Source: Acidiphilium sp. 37-60-79 (GTDB taxonomy: Bacteria > Pseudomonadota > Alphaproteobacteria > Acetobacterales > Acetobacteraceae). Taken from it: a stretch of DNA of 63,194 nt. The stretch is taken from the NCBI GenBank assembly GCA_002279355.1, contig NCBV01000007.1, positions 1 to 63,194 of the forward strand. Direction: 5' to 3'. The translations under genes were made by a program, and so were the position numbers. This document shows positions 8,255 through 18,934 of this stretch, piece after piece. Position 1 is the stretch's first letter; the number at the start of each line of letters is the position of its first letter. The notes under the pieces were generated by a model, which saw only the letters and a list, made by a program, of their open reading frames with translations, made no database searches and had not been told where the DNA came from.

Positions 8255-11200
8255 TAGTAGTCCCTTGCAGCAATGCCTGGCAGCCGTACGTTTCGATCGA
8301 GCTTCCGACGCCGGGGCGGCGTTAGATCAAAATTGAGCAGCGGGCTAGTCACCGGCACGGTTTCGATCGGTAAAATGGTGCAATTCACCGATTCAATCGG
8401 GCACGCATTAAACTGATAATTGCTGTTCGGGAACGGAAACACTGTGCCGTTATGCGCAGCACCGGGGCCCCCAACGCCACCTAGCGTTCCGAAGAAATTG
8501 ACCTTGCCGCCAGAATTTCCAACCACCAGAAGGCGGTTAAGAAATACCTGCCCGCTGGAGGTGCCGCTATTAAGCTCCAAGATCAACTCCGTGCTCAGGG
8601 CCTGCAACGCTTGGAACGTGGCATTCGACCCCGCATTAGGTTTGCCGGGATCAAAGTGCACGAATACCGTATTGTCAGAATTAGGATAGACACTCGTCCC
8701 CGCCAAGGGAGGCCCGTCGATTGTAAATGTCCCGGTCTGCACCAGTTGGGGCGAGGGACCATTGACGGTCAAAACCGAATCCAGACTCGTTGGATTGGGG
8801 GCAACCGTCGCGCCCGGCGGCGTTTCATAGACGCCAGAGATATAAAGACCGCCACCTGCGACGCCATCCAATGTGAGCAATCCCTGCGTCGTGAGGCTCA
8901 CTGCTTTGGCAGCGATCGGGCCGATTACGGTGAGCGTCCGGTTATCGATAAGCGAAAAAGATTGATTAAGCAGCAAGAACTGGCCAATAGAGCCGATTTG
9001 ATTTCCAGAATTGGCATTGCCGCCGACCGCGCTATCAAGCTGCACGGCTCCCAAGAGCGTGCCAAAGCTCTCCAGCAGCGGCGTGTTGATCACCGCGTTC
9101 GACGCCTCAGTGACAGGACCAGAACCGCCCAACAAGAGCCGCGTTGCCGCCTGCAAATCCCCAACTAGATTAATCCCCGAGGCATCAAGCGTGATCGCTT
9201 GTACCGACGAGACCGGGTCCCCCGCAGTCAATGATGAGGCATCATGCAGGAACAAATCGCCCTGAACGGTAAAGCTGGCCAAGTTCAAAATCGCATTCGC
9301 ATCACCCAAATTGACTGATCCACCAATTATCCCATCTGATACCAAGGTCGGCACCGTGATTGTGCCACCGGTTTGCCCAATCGACCCGGTGGCATGAACG
9401 CTCAACACAGTATTCACGGCCACAGGACCAGCAAAATCGATTGATGGCGCCTGCAAGCGCGCTGCCCCGGCATCGAGAGGCCCGGCGACCGTCAAACGCC
9501 GACTATCCGCCAGTGTGAGACTGCCAGTATTATTCCAAGCTCCGAGCGTGTTGATGAGGTTTGCACCGGTTAGCGATGCATCGCCGTGGATGACGCCCGT
9601 GCTCTCGAGCATGTCCGCATTGATGATGCCAATTTCGTTGATACCTGCGCTACTACCAAGTGCAAGCGCACCACTCACCGAGACCAATCCATTAATCGCG
9701 AGGAAACGCGCTTCAAACTCTGCGTTCGGTGCAATAATCGTCTGTGCCAGCGTCAGCGCCACATCGTTATTGACAAACAGCGCCCCTCCGCTGCCCTCGA
9801 TGAAATTGGCAAATGTATCGATTTTATTAGCACCCCCTAAAGACGTCGCCCCCATAATGCCCGTGCCCAGCAGCGTTGCTGCGGAAATCAATCCAGATTC
9901 GTTGACCGGAGCGGCAGATTGAAGTTGCAGCGCACTGCTTGTCGAAATCGTTCCAGGAATACTCAAACCATCCGCGAGCAAGCTGATCGATCCGGCCGAT
10001 ACTGGCCCTGCTACCGTCAACAGGCTAGCGTCATCGAGAACCAGCGTTGTCCCGGCGGCGCCGACAAATGCGCCGAGCGTTGCAATGCTATTGGACCCAG
10101 TCAAATATGCATCGCCACCGATCATCGCCGCGCTAATCAATGTCGGTGCGTCGATATTCCCCGTCTCCCCGATGGTCCCGCCACTGCCAAGCGCGAGCAC
10201 GCCGGATACCGAGGCAAATCCAGGCAAGCTCAACGAGGCCGCGCTCAATGTCGCATTTGGTGCAAATAAACTGCCCGCGAGAGTTAACCCGCCATGATCG
10301 ACCAGATCGAACGATCCACCGCTGGCAACGCTGAAATTGCCCAGATCGGTAATATTATTGGCTCCCGTCAAATTGACCGCGCCGCCGACGCCATCATTAC
10401 TGATTAACGTAGCCGCCGAAATAACGCCCGTCTCGCTGACGCCGGAACTGCTTCCCAGCGCCAATGTCGAGGCAATCGAAATCGATCCGTTCACCGCAAT
10501 TGATGGCGACGTCAGTGATGCCGCCTGCGCATCGAGAGGGCCGACGACCACGAGAGGCACTGCGTCGATCATCACAACGGTTCCGCCATCGAACAGAGAG
10601 CCGATCGAAGCGATGCTATTGGTGCCGGTCAGTGACAAATCACCATTGATCGATCCATCCAGCGCCGTGCCGACAATCAGACTTCCAGGTTCGCTTACGT
10701 TCCCCGTACTATCGAACGTAATTACCGCGCCAATGTCGAGCAGCCCAGCGATATTCAGCGACGGCGCCATGAATGCGGCGTTGGACGCCGATACCGTGCG
10801 GTCAAGCAGCAAATTCGAACCATCATGAATGGTCAGTGAACCATTATCGTAAAAATTGGCGACCTGCGCGATCGAGTTTGAGCCGACCAGAGACACGTTG
10901 CCTGAAATCGAATTGACCGACTGCAACAAAATGCCGTCTACCGAGCCTGTCGATGCCTCATTGACGGGACCACCGCCGAGCGCCAGCGTTGCAACCGTTA
11001 TTGAGCCGGTAATACTCAATCCGGGTGATGAAATGAGCGAAACCAATCCTCCGGATACCGGTCCCGTTACGGTCAGCAGCTTGCCATCATCTAGAACCAA
11101 CGTGCCGGTGCCCGATTGCGTGAATGCACCCAGATTGGCGATTATGTTCGTGCCGATTAAGTCGACGGCACTGCTATTCGGAGCATTATTAACCAACGTT

Positions 11201-14200
11201 CCAGCATTAATCGAGCCCGTTTCGCTAATGGGCGCCGAGCTATCGAGCGCCAACGCTCCAGAGACCGATAAAAAGCTGGGAAGCGAGATGCCGTCGGCAG
11301 TTAACGTCGCCGCTGCAGCCAGCACAGGAGCCGCAATAGTCAGCGAATTCATATCTTTCAGGACAAGACTACCGCTCGCGGTCAAGCTGCCAAGATCAGC
11401 AATGGCATTGGAGCCAAGCAGTGAAATATTGCCGTTTATCAATCCCGCCGAGGTGACCGAGGTCGCGGTGATCGGCCCTGTCGCCGTAATCGCGCCAGAA
11501 CCGCCGAACGCCAGCGTGCCGGGCGTCGTGATCGCACCCGAAATGCTCATCCCGGCGGCATTCAAAGTCACTTCGCCCGCCGTGACCAAACCCGATACGA
11601 GGAGATATGAACTATCACTCAGATCGATCAGTGAATTGCCTGAAACACTGAAACTAGACAGATCGGTAATTGAGTTGCTGCCCGTCAGGAATACCGCCCC
11701 GGAACTACCGCCGATGAGCGCTCCCGCCTTAATCGATCCCGGTTCGTCAATGCCGTGGGTGCCCGACAGCGATAATGTGCCCGGCGCATTGATGAAGCCG
11801 GTCAAATCAAGTGACGGGGCCGACAAGGATGCCGTTTTTGCCAGCAACACTCCATCCACCGTCAGATTTTCACTGTCGGACAGTGAAAAATTCTGAGAAG
11901 GGGCGCTGAAATTGCCAAGCGCGCCAATTTGGTTTGTCGGATAATTCAATACCACGCCCCCTGACGCGGTGCCGATCAACTTACCGACATTCATCGCTGC
12001 CGATTGGCCGATACCCCCCGTCCCGGCCAACAAATCAAGAGTCCCTGGAACGACCAAACTACCGCCAATACCAATAGTTTGGGCCACGAGAAAGACATTA
12101 TTCATCCCAAGCGACACGCCCTGACCGACCGTCAATCCTGGAGTATAATGATCGCCAATAACCAAAGCCGCTACGTTGGGGCTAATCTCGCCGAAAAGAT
12201 TGACACCCAGCCCCAACGTTCCGGCGCTCGCATCGGTCCCAACCACCACATTATATGTGCTGCCCAGCGGCGCAAACGACACAGTTCCGCCCGGGTCCGA
12301 AATAGACGCACCAATTGTCGCCTGCACTGCGTTGACCAGGAACGACATGAGCGCCGCTGAACCCGCCACAATCGGTCCATCAAGCGTCAAACCCGCGCGA
12401 TCATCAATCAAAATGCCCGCCGTGCCTGCGGTAAGCCCGCCGATAATATCGATTGAATTCTGACTATCATTCAAGCTGATGCCAGTGCCCGCCGAACCCG
12501 TTATCATGACAGCATCAATCAGGCCGCCGCTCATGAACGACGCGCCGGAAACAACATCGAGCGTTTCTGCTTGCAAAGTTCCGGCATTATCAACGCTGCC
12601 AGCAACGTCGATCAGCAACGAAGAACTAGCACCACCGGTCAGCGTGCCATGATTGGTGAACGCACCTTCACTCAGCAAATCCAGCGCATTCGTTACCGTG
12701 CCGATCACGCCAGCGCCAATAATCGATGACGCTGCGAATGAGGTGCCATTCGCCGTCGCTGATCCCAACACAACCAATTGCGCAGAACTCAGCAAGGCGT
12801 TTGCTAACGAACCCGAAATATCGAGCGATTGCGAGGAACCGCCCACTGATCCTAAATATAATGCCGCATTGTTAAAGGGTGCCACCGCAATCGTGCCGCC
12901 TGGTGCCAGAAAAACACCGGCGGGGTCGCTCAACGCATCACTGATCAGCGCGATAGAACCTGAAGGGCCGACGGAGATCGTGCTGTCGAATGTCAATCCG
13001 ATCGGATCAATCAACTTAACATTCGAAGCGACGAGCGGACTGTTCAAACTCAGTGCAGTATTATCGCGCAGCACAAAATTACCGGACGAAGCATCAAAGC
13101 TGCCAAGATTGGTAATGGTGTTTGCTGAGCTACCCAAATTGACCGATTTCGCGAAACTCGCCAACTCAATCACTGTGTTCGCATTGATCGCTCCAGCGAG
13201 CGTTTCGTTCAATCCTAAGGCGCCAAGGGCCAGCGTCCCTTGGGTACTCACGTCGCCCACAATGGCAAGTGCCTCATTAGTGCTGAGTGAAATATTGCCA
13301 CTCGCGGTAATCGCACCCAACGCACCAATCGAATTGACCGCAGCACCAACGGGATCGAGGTTAACGGCGCTGAAACTGCCTGTGCCTTCCACGATGGCTG
13401 CGGTCAAGGCGCCATTTGTCCCTTCATTGATCAAGCCAACGCCGTTGAACGTTAAGCCATTGCGCACCGAAATCGGGGCCAAGATATCAACACCGTGGTT
13501 GCCCAAAGTCGCCTGGGTCGCGGTCAATGATCCACCAATCGTCAGCAAAACCGAATCAGCCAGATCGAAGCCGCCCGACGTGCCCAGGTTGATCACACCC
13601 AGCGTGTTGATTGAATTGGTGCTGCCCAACCCAATGGGGCCAGCCAAAGTCCCGTCAGTCATCAGCACCGACGCCGTGATCGCACCTGCCGTTCCTTGCG
13701 TAACGCCGTCAAGGCTACCCAGCGCAACCGTTCCAGGACCAGCATTCAGCGTGCCATTCAAGTTTAACCCGGCAGCTTCAAGCGTGATTCCGCCGGCAAC
13801 AAACGAGCCGCTCTCGAGTGTCAAACGCGATCTCGGATCGTTAAGATTGATATTATAGCCCCCAGCATCGAAAGCTGCCAACGTCGCAATGCTGTTCGGG
13901 CCACCCAAGGTCAAACCCGTCAGCGTCGCCGTATCGGTAAATAGCCCGGTACTGATGGTTCCGTTCGTTTCGGTCAAACCAGTCTGAGCGCCAAAATTGA
14001 TTGTGCTGGCCTCTACCAATCCAGCAATCGTGAGCGAACCGGCTTCATCGAGCGTCAGCGCGCCGGTCGTCGAAAAAGCGGCTAACGTGCCGATCTGATT
14101 GGACAGCGATGACGTATGATCGGGCAAATCCACGGTGCCGCCAATCGTGCCGGTGCCGGTGGTCAAGGTCCGCGCAACGATCAATCCAGACCCGCTCTGC

Positions 14201-17115
14201 GTAATGAGCGATCCGCCGGTGCCAACGCTGGCGAGCGTCAAGTCACTTCCGGCACTCACCAACGCGTCAAGCGACAAATCAGCCGCGCCGAGCAAAATGG
14301 ATGTAGCCTCGATCGGTCCGGTAATTGTCAACGCTGCTGCGTCAAGCAATGAGAAAGCGCCATTGCTTACCGTGACACCGGCGAATCCACCAAAATTATT
14401 TAAGGTGCTGGCCAGGTTAATCGCCGCCGTGGCATTCGCCAGCGACAAATCCCGGGCGATGATGCCGCCAGCCGATGTTTGAGTGATACCCGCTGGATCC
14501 GTTAAACTCACGGAATTTCCGGCTGCATCGAGAACGCCATTAAGTGTCAGGGGGACTGCGTCCGCCAGGATAACGTTACCGCTCGTAACGCTCAATGCAC
14601 CAAGAGTGCCAATTTGATCGGCGCCATTGCCAAGCGAAACACCGCCAACAATCGCCCCGCCGCCGGATGACAATGTGCCAATCGTCAAAATGCCCGAATA
14701 AGTTGAATTCGGTGATCCAGTTTTCAGATCGACCAAACCGCCCGACGCTATCGCAGCCGAGAATAGTGATCCAACCAAGATAGGCCCTGAGAAGGTCACC
14801 CCATTTCCCGTGGAATTACTATCGGTGGTGAACAGATCAACGGCGTCAAGCGCGCCCGCAAGGCTCACGCCCGCATCGCTTTGGATCGAGATTGTTCCAG
14901 ACGAACTTATCGTGCTACCCGCTTGCGCCGATATGCCACCAGCAAGCTGCCCGGCGCTCGTCAAACTAATCCCAGCCGCATCAATCAGGCCTGTGATGCC
15001 AATTGTCGCAGCGGTGAAGCTCACATTGCCCGCCGCGTTGATCGAGCCGCTAATCGCCAACGACCCCTGATCAACCAGCGATAATGAACCACCAGCGCCG
15101 TTCGCAGTCGCAACGGTGAATGCGCCCACGGTGCCAATCGCGTTCGCCGGATTACCCAACGTAACGCCACCGCCGATTGTTCCCCCATCGGAGGTCAAAC
15201 TTACAGCGCTCAACGTTCCGACATAATGCCCAGAAGTATCCGTAGACTCGACTAATCCCCCCGCGACAATAGACGCCGCAAAAGCGGTGCCAACGGTAAT
15301 GGGCGCAGCAAGCGTTACGCCAAGGGTGTTGCTGGTATCCAGCAAAGTAACATTATTTGCATTAATGGCACTGGTCAGATCAATGCCGTTGCCCGAAATC
15401 ATGTTAATCGCAGCCGCGTTGAGTGATCCGGCAATCGAAATCGCGCTTCCCGCGTCAATCTCGAGGTTTCCATGGAGTGAGATGACCTGATTGACGTCTA
15501 TGGAGCCACCGCTGGTCAATGTCATGGCGGCTACGCCACTATTTAACTGGATAGCCTGGTTAACGCCAATATAAGAGGCTGCTTGCAAAACGATCGTGCC
15601 CGACAAAATACTATTGAAGGCAGTTGGGTCAATATAACTAACGTTCGGGTGTGTCGTGTTATTGCCGAAGGTAATCACCGAGCCGTTAGTAACGCCCTTA
15701 ATTCCAGTGCCATGCAGCGCGGTCCCAACAATCAAACTCGCCGGATCAAGCAGCACCGATCCTGCATGACCCGATGGAGCGGCGACGTTTTCAGTGCCAG
15801 AGAGCAGAATAATACCATCGCTGGAAATCTCCGCCGTTCCACCGTCCCCGTTCCCTTGCGCCGATATCTCCCCAGCTTGCGTCGTCTTGTTATGCGACAG
15901 CAGCACAATCTGGCCACCATTGCCCGATTGTGTAGCGTCCGCCTTGATCTCCGCCCCTTTCGCCACGTTCACCGATGCCGCACGCGGAGCGGATTTGTCA
16001 CTCGGCCCTTGCTGCGCGCGCTGCACGCTGGTGCCAAGCGCCACCACGCCACCACCCGCCGCACCGGATGCATCAATCCGCGCCCCACTGCTCACACTAA
16101 CAGCACCCGTCGCGTCAATCCCAATCGTTCCGCCCGAAGATCCCGGCGCGGCGCCACGCGCTAATACATTCCCGGCAATCTGGATGTCGCCGCCAACACC
16201 CTGAATGAGCACGCTGCCTTTTGACTGCCCAACACTATCCGCGCGCAGTACGCCACCAACATTGAGTACCGATTGCACCAATTGATCGGCCTGGGCAGCC
16301 GTAATTTGAATCGTGCCACCATCCGCGATCACCACGCCATCATTGGTGACCAAAGCGTTAACGGACTTACCGCCCAGGTCAACCTTGGTTACCGCTTTGG
16401 TAACATCGAGCGAGATCAAATGATCGCCATAGAGATCAAGGGTGAACGTCTCCGCGCCAGCAAGAATGACATGGCCGAGTTTCGCGGTGATCAACCCGTG
16501 ATTGATAACCTGCGGCGCGACCAACGCCGCCAATCCAGCTTGCTTAACCGTAATCGTGCCGTCATTGACGATCGATGCACCCGGGTGCGGAGCTTGATTG
16601 AAATCCATGGAGCCCGCCATGAATTTCTTGGTCGAAATCCCCGCAGTCGAAACCACAATCGCCTCGGCATTGACCTGAGCGCCCTTGGCGAAAACCACCC
16701 CGGCCTGGTTCATCAGCACAATTTGGCCATTGGCATTAATATGGCCAGCAATCACCGATGGATTATTGGCCATAACCCGATTAAGAGCCACCGCCTGAGC
16801 ATTCGGCTGATTGAACGTAACCTGCGCGTTAGACCCAACATTGAAGCTCTGCCAATTAATCGCTGTGCGTTCGCTCGCTTGATTGATTGTCGTACTCGCC
16901 GCCCCTTGCACAATACTGGCTGATCCACCAACAACTTGTCCACCCTGCGGCGTGGCGTTCGCTGGCGGCAGAGGCGGGGTTTGAGCCCTGCCCACAGGCG
17001 TCGAGAGCAATATCGCCGCCGATAATGCTGTGCTGGCCAATAACAACCGATGGGCGGGCCGCATCCGCCACCGCCGATTACCCTCAATATCTCGCGAAGC
17101 GTTTTGCTCAACCAT
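8254..17115 (-). CDS. Giant two-partner-secretion exoprotein (TpsA, filamentous haemagglutinin-like)
   Basis: About 2953 residues. An extended signal peptide (about residues 1-44, core LLLASTALSAAILL, end GRAQ) is followed by the TPS/haemagglutination domain: QASERTAINWQSFNVGSNAQ, FNQPNAQAVALNRV and NPSVIAGHINANGQIVLMN blocks at about 75-150. The rest is a Gly/Ser/Ala-rich beta-helix with a regular repeat of about 88 residues. There is no obvious enzymatic C-terminal domain; the tail is basic (RRRKLDRNVR). It is exported by the TpsB just upstream, 37 bases away. I chose the ATG at 17115 because AAGGGG sits 8 bases ahead; an ATG and a GTG lie two and three codons earlier. Adhesin or surface-layer role is inferred from the family. 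Confidence 0.9.
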   Translation of the reverse strand: MVEQNASRDIEGNRRWRMRPAHRLLLASTALSAAILLSTPVGRAQTPPLPPANATPQGGQVVGGSASIVQGAASTTINQASERTAINWQSFNVGSNAQVTFNQPNAQAVALNRVMANNPSVIAGHINANGQIVLMNQAGVVFAKGAQVNAEAIVVSTAGISTKKFMAGSMDFNQAPHPGASIVNDGTITVKQAGLAALVAPQVINHGLITAKLGHVILAGAETFTLDLYGDHLISLDVTKAVTKVDLGGKSVNALVTNDGVVIADGGTIQITAAQADQLVQSVLNVGGVLRADSVGQSKGSVLIQGVGGDIQIAGNVLARGAAPGSSGGTIGIDATGAVSVSSGARIDASGAAGGGVVALGTSVQRAQQGPSDKSAPRAASVNVAKGAEIKADATQSGNGGQIVLLSHNKTTQAGEISAQGNGDGGTAEISSDGIILLSGTENVAAPSGHAGSVLLDPASLIVGTALHGTGIKGVTNGSVITFGNNTTHPNVSYIDPTAFNSILSGTIVLQAASYIGVNQAIQLNSGVAAMTLTSGGSIDVNQVISLHGNLEIDAGSAISIAGSLNAAAINMISGNGIDLTSAINANNVTLLDTSNTLGVTLAAPITVGTAFAASIVAGGLVESTDTSGHYVGTLSAVSLTSDGGTIGGGVTLGNPANAIGTVGAFTVATANGAGGSLSLVDQGSLAISGSINAAGNVSFTAATIGITGLIDAAGISLTSAGQLAGGISAQAGSTISSSGTISIQSDAGVSLAGALDAVDLFTTDSNSTGNGVTFSGPILVGSLFSAAIASGGLVDLKTGSPNSTYSGILTIGTLSSGGGAIVGGVSLGNGADQIGTLGALSVTSGNVILADAVPLTLNGVLDAAGNSVSLTDPAGITQTSAGGIIARDLSLANATAAINLASTLNNFGGFAGVTVSNGAFSLLDAAALTITGPIEATSILLGAADLSLDALVSAGSDLTLASVGTGGSLITQSGSGLIVARTLTTGTGTIGGTVDLPDHTSSLSNQIGTLAAFSTTGALTLDEAGSLTIAGLVEASTINFGAQTGLTETNGTISTGLFTDTATLTGLTLGGPNSIATLAAFDAGGYNINLNDPRSRLTLESGSFVAGGITLEAAGLNLNGTLNAGPGTVALGSLDGVTQGTAGAITASVLMTDGTLAGPIGLGSTNSINTLGVINLGTSGGFDLADSVLLTIGGSLTATQATLGNHGVDILAPISVRNGLTFNGVGLINEGTNGALTAAIVEGTGSFSAVNLDPVGAAVNSIGALGAITASGNISLSTNEALAIVGDVSTQGTLALGALGLNETLAGAINANTVIELASFAKSVNLGSSANTITNLGSFDASSGNFVLRDNTALSLNSPLVASNVKLIDPIGLTFDSTISVGPSGSIALISDALSDPAGVFLAPGGTIAVAPFNNAALYLGSVGGSSQSLDISGSLANALLSSAQLVVLGSATANGTSFAASSIIGAGVIGTVTNALDLLSEGAFTNHGTLTGGASSSLLIDVAGSVDNAGTLQAETLDVVSGASFMSGGLIDAVMITGSAGTGISLNDSQNSIDIIGGLTAGTAGILIDDRAGLTLDGPIVAGSAALMSFLVNAVQATIGASISDPGGTVSFAPLGSTYNVVVGTDASAGTLGLGVNLFGEISPNVAALVIGDHYTPGLTVGQGVSLGMNNVFLVAQTIGIGGSLVVPGTLDLLAGTGGIGQSAAMNVGKLIGTASGGVVLNYPTNQIGALGNFSAPSQNFSLSDSENLTVDGVLLAKTASLSAPSLDLTGFINAPGTLSLSGTHGIDEPGSIKAGALIGGSSGAVFLTGSNSITDLSSFSVSGNSLIDLSDSSYLLVSGLVTAGEVTLNAAGMSISGAITTPGTLAFGGSGAITATGPITATSVTSAGLINGNISLLGSNAIADLGSLTASGSLVLKDMNSLTIAAPVLAAAATLTADGISLPSFLSVSGALALDSSAPISETGSINAGTLVNNAPNSSAVDLIGTNIIANLGAFTQSGTGTLVLDDGKLLTVTGPVSGGLVSLISSPGLSITGSITVATLALGGGPVNEASTGSVDGILLQSVNSISGNVSLVGSNSIAQVANFYDNGSLTIHDGSNLLLDRTVSASNAAFMAPSLNIAGLLDIGAVITFDSTGNVSEPGSLIVGTALDGSINGDLSLTGTNSIASIGSLFDGGTVVMIDAVPLVVVGPLDAQAASLTSPSIAVNGSISIASTLALGSSSGVSETGVISAATLISNDGVGGAVNLTGANNITDLGNFSVASGGSFDLVDHGGLTLAGSLFAPNATLSAASLSLPGFASVSGVLALGSGGTIGETGNIDAPTLISAAMIGGDAYLTGSNSIATLGAFVGAAGTTLVLDDASLLTVAGPVSAGSISLLADGLSIPGTISTSSALQLQSAAPVNESGLISAATLLGTGIMGATSLGGANKIDTFANFIEGSGGALFVNNDVALTLAQTIIAPNAEFEARFLAINGLVSVSGALALGSSAGINEIGIINADMLESTGVIHGDASLTGANLINTLGAWNNTGSLTLADSRRLTVAGPLDAGAARLQAPSIDFAGPVAVNTVLSVHATGSIGQTGGTITVPTLVSDGIIGGSVNLGDANAILNLASFTVQGDLFLHDASSLTAGDPVSSVQAITLDASGINLVGDLQAATRLLLGGSGPVTEASNAVINTPLLESFGTLLGAVQLDSAVGGNANSGNQIGSIGQFLLLNQSFSLIDNRTLTVIGPIAAKAVSLTTQGLLTLDGVAGGGLYISGVYETPPGATVAPNPTSLDSVLTVNGPSPQLVQTGTFTIDGPPLAGTSVYPNSDNTVFVHFDPGKPNAGSNATFQALQALSTELILELNSGTSSGQVFLNRLLVVGNSGGKVNFFGTLGGVGGPGAAHNGTVFPFPNSNYQFNACPIESVNCTILPIETVPVTSPLLNFDLTPPRRRKLDRNVRLPGIAARDY
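8980..11950 (-). repeat. Coding ladder of ~265-bp tandem repeats in tpsA
   Basis: The exoprotein gene contains at least twelve successive units of about 260-270 bp (88-90 residues). Each has an anchor like TGSNSIATLGAF, then L.DA..LTVAGPV, then SIPG or LPGF, then ETG.I.A.TL. Anchor positions on the + strand are near 8985, 9275, 9535, 9800, 10075, 10335, 10595, 10855, 11130, 11385, 11650 and 11915. The units have diverged at base level, so this is an old protein repeat and not a recent satellite. Further, looser copies continue to about 14.6 kb. Confidence 0.8.
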
Positions 17116-17152
17116 CCGCATCACCCCTTATTCCGCTCCTGCGAGCGGAAAT

Positions 17153-18934
17153 TCAATAACGAGCCGTCACCGCCCAATACACCGCCGTTTCGGACAAAGG
17201 CTGACCGGCTCCCACCGGCACTAACTGAGTCACCAACCGATGAACGCCCTCGACATCAAGTTCCAAATAACGGGTTAGCCCCAGCCGAACCCCACCGCCG
17301 AAACTTGCGAGGCGATGGTCGGCGGAAACCTGTCCGGCGATCTGATTATTCTGAAAATTTTCGCCATAGTCATAAAATCCATAGAACTGAGCTCCAGTTT
17401 CAATTTGTCGACTAAAGGCATGAAAATTGAGATCCGTATTCAAATCCAATTCGGCTGTGGCGTAAACCGCCTTATCGCCAGTAACCTCACCAGAATAATA
17501 ACCACGCGTGAATTGGCTGCCGCCCAGATAAAACTCCTCAGAGGTCGGCAAAATATCAGTTGTAAACTGTCCGCCAGCTGCAGCGCGAAGAGCGACGCTG
17601 GCGCCAACCCAAGGCGAAAATAAAGTCTGCGTGCGCGAAATGACCGCGTTAATTTTCCAGAAATCAATTCGCTCACCCAACCGGCCAGACGGCGGCGCTC
17701 CACGCCGATCTGCTGATGCACCGAGGAACGGTAGACCCTTGGAAAATACAACCTGCATTGAGGTTAACGCCGCCCGATTATCAAATAGATTATCGGCAAT
17801 ATCATAATCAAGTTGAACGCGCAGCGCCCGCACAGCATCATCGCTGGCAACGCTACCCTGGGTATCGATGACGTTGTCCGATGCGTCGAATTTGATCACA
17901 CCGGTCAAGGCCTGGCCCCGGCGCAACATCAGCGGATACGAGGCACTGGCACCAAATAAGCTGATAAAACTATGATAGCCAATCAGTGCGAGCGGCCCGG
18001 TCGGCTGCGCTCGGCCCGTGCCGCCATAAAGTGATACCCGCACCCCATCGGTACCCACAAAAAAACTCTCAGTGAATTGACCGAAATTATCGGTACCATG
18101 CGAGCTATGAAATAATGACAACTGGGTTTGATCACCAAATCGAGTCAAACTATTTAAGTCGAACACCCCTAATGCTTCGATCGGTCCGGTGTCACGATAA
18201 GCGCGATTGTCCACCGTTAACAGCCCGCCAACCACCTTGTGGCTGACCTCAGCAACGAGCGTCAAAGCACCAGGTGCGGCAGCATTAGGCTCTAAAACGG
18301 CGTGCACATCGACGCCAGGCGTTTGTTCAGCCAGCAATAACCAATGCTCGAGCGATGCTTCACGCACCGGCCTCTCGTAGGTCAGATGATCGAGAAAACC
18401 CAAAACCAATGCGCCCGCCGGGCCGATATTACGGGAGAGCTTCACTGAGACAATTCGCCCCTCAGTAACGATGAAGCGCAGATCTCCAGCCTTGTTGATC
18501 TCCGCAGAGACGGCCGTCAACACATAACCATGATCGCGATATAAATTCAGCAAACCGCGGCGCGCCGCATCAATGCGTGCCAAACTTACCGCCGATCCGG
18601 TCAAACCCGCCATGATCGGCGCTAGTTTCGCCTGAGGAAACGCCGTGGCTCCGATAATGGTGACGGCATTGATAGATACCGTCTCGTTGGGCATCGCCGC
18701 TGCGGGTCCTACCGGTTGGAAGTTCGGGAGACCCGTTCCCAATTTTTGCTTTGCTGGAGGCAGCATATGCTCCAACGGTGACACTTGCGGCACTGCCGCC
18801 CCCGGCGCCTGCAAAGGCGATTGCCCGAAAGCCTGGCCAGACAGCACCAATCCAACGACACCGTAAGCAAGCCCGAGCGCGACCCCTCGCCGTAATGCAC
18901 GCCGTCCCGTGTCTCGCCCAGCCTGACCGTCCAT
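17153..18934 (-). CDS. TpsB outer-membrane transporter (ShlB/FhaC/HecB family)
   Basis: About 593 residues. N-terminal signal (basic RRALRRG then a hydrophobic stretch to SGQAFGQ), a POTRA region (about 85-165: NAVTIIGATAFPQAKLAPIMAGL, RGLLNLYRDHGYVLTAVSA in part) and a C-terminal 16-strand barrel with the family blocks GGLLTVDNRAYRDTGP, EEFYLGGSQFTRGY and GVRLGL, ending in an aromatic-basic pair (ARY). This family pulls its own TpsA partner through the outer membrane; the partner gene follows 37 bases later. The ATG at 18934 is preferred over the one at 18958 because AAGGA lies 8 bases before it. It is the first gene of the minus-strand run, with about 220 bases of upstream region. Confidence 0.9.
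   Translation of the reverse strand: MDGQAGRDTGRRALRRGVALGLAYGVVGLVLSGQAFGQSPLQAPGAAVPQVSPLEHMLPPAKQKLGTGLPNFQPVGPAAAMPNETVSINAVTIIGATAFPQAKLAPIMAGLTGSAVSLARIDAARRGLLNLYRDHGYVLTAVSAEINKAGDLRFIVTEGRIVSVKLSRNIGPAGALVLGFLDHLTYERPVREASLEHWLLLAEQTPGVDVHAVLEPNAAAPGALTLVAEVSHKVVGGLLTVDNRAYRDTGPIEALGVFDLNSLTRFGDQTQLSLFHSSHGTDNFGQFTESFFVGTDGVRVSLYGGTGRAQPTGPLALIGYHSFISLFGASASYPLMLRRGQALTGVIKFDASDNVIDTQGSVASDDAVRALRVQLDYDIADNLFDNRAALTSMQVVFSKGLPFLGASADRRGAPPSGRLGERIDFWKINAVISRTQTLFSPWVGASVALRAAAGGQFTTDILPTSEEFYLGGSQFTRGYYSGEVTGDKAVYATAELDLNTDLNFHAFSRQIETGAQFYGFYDYGENFQNNQIAGQVSADHRLASFGGGVRLGLTRYLELDVEGVHRLVTQLVPVGAGQPLSETAVYWAVTARY

Noticed and set aside
8980-11950. CRISPR or satellite DNA in the tpsA region
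   Set aside because: The units are about 265 bp, diverged in bases and preserved in protein; coding repeats of a beta-helix.
12653-13858. Long + strand open frame of about 400 codons opposite tpsA, and similar ones at 10856-11896 and 9515-9922
   Set aside because: They mirror the repetitive minus-strand exoprotein; the residues follow its codon pattern in antisense and no ribosome site or domain is seen.
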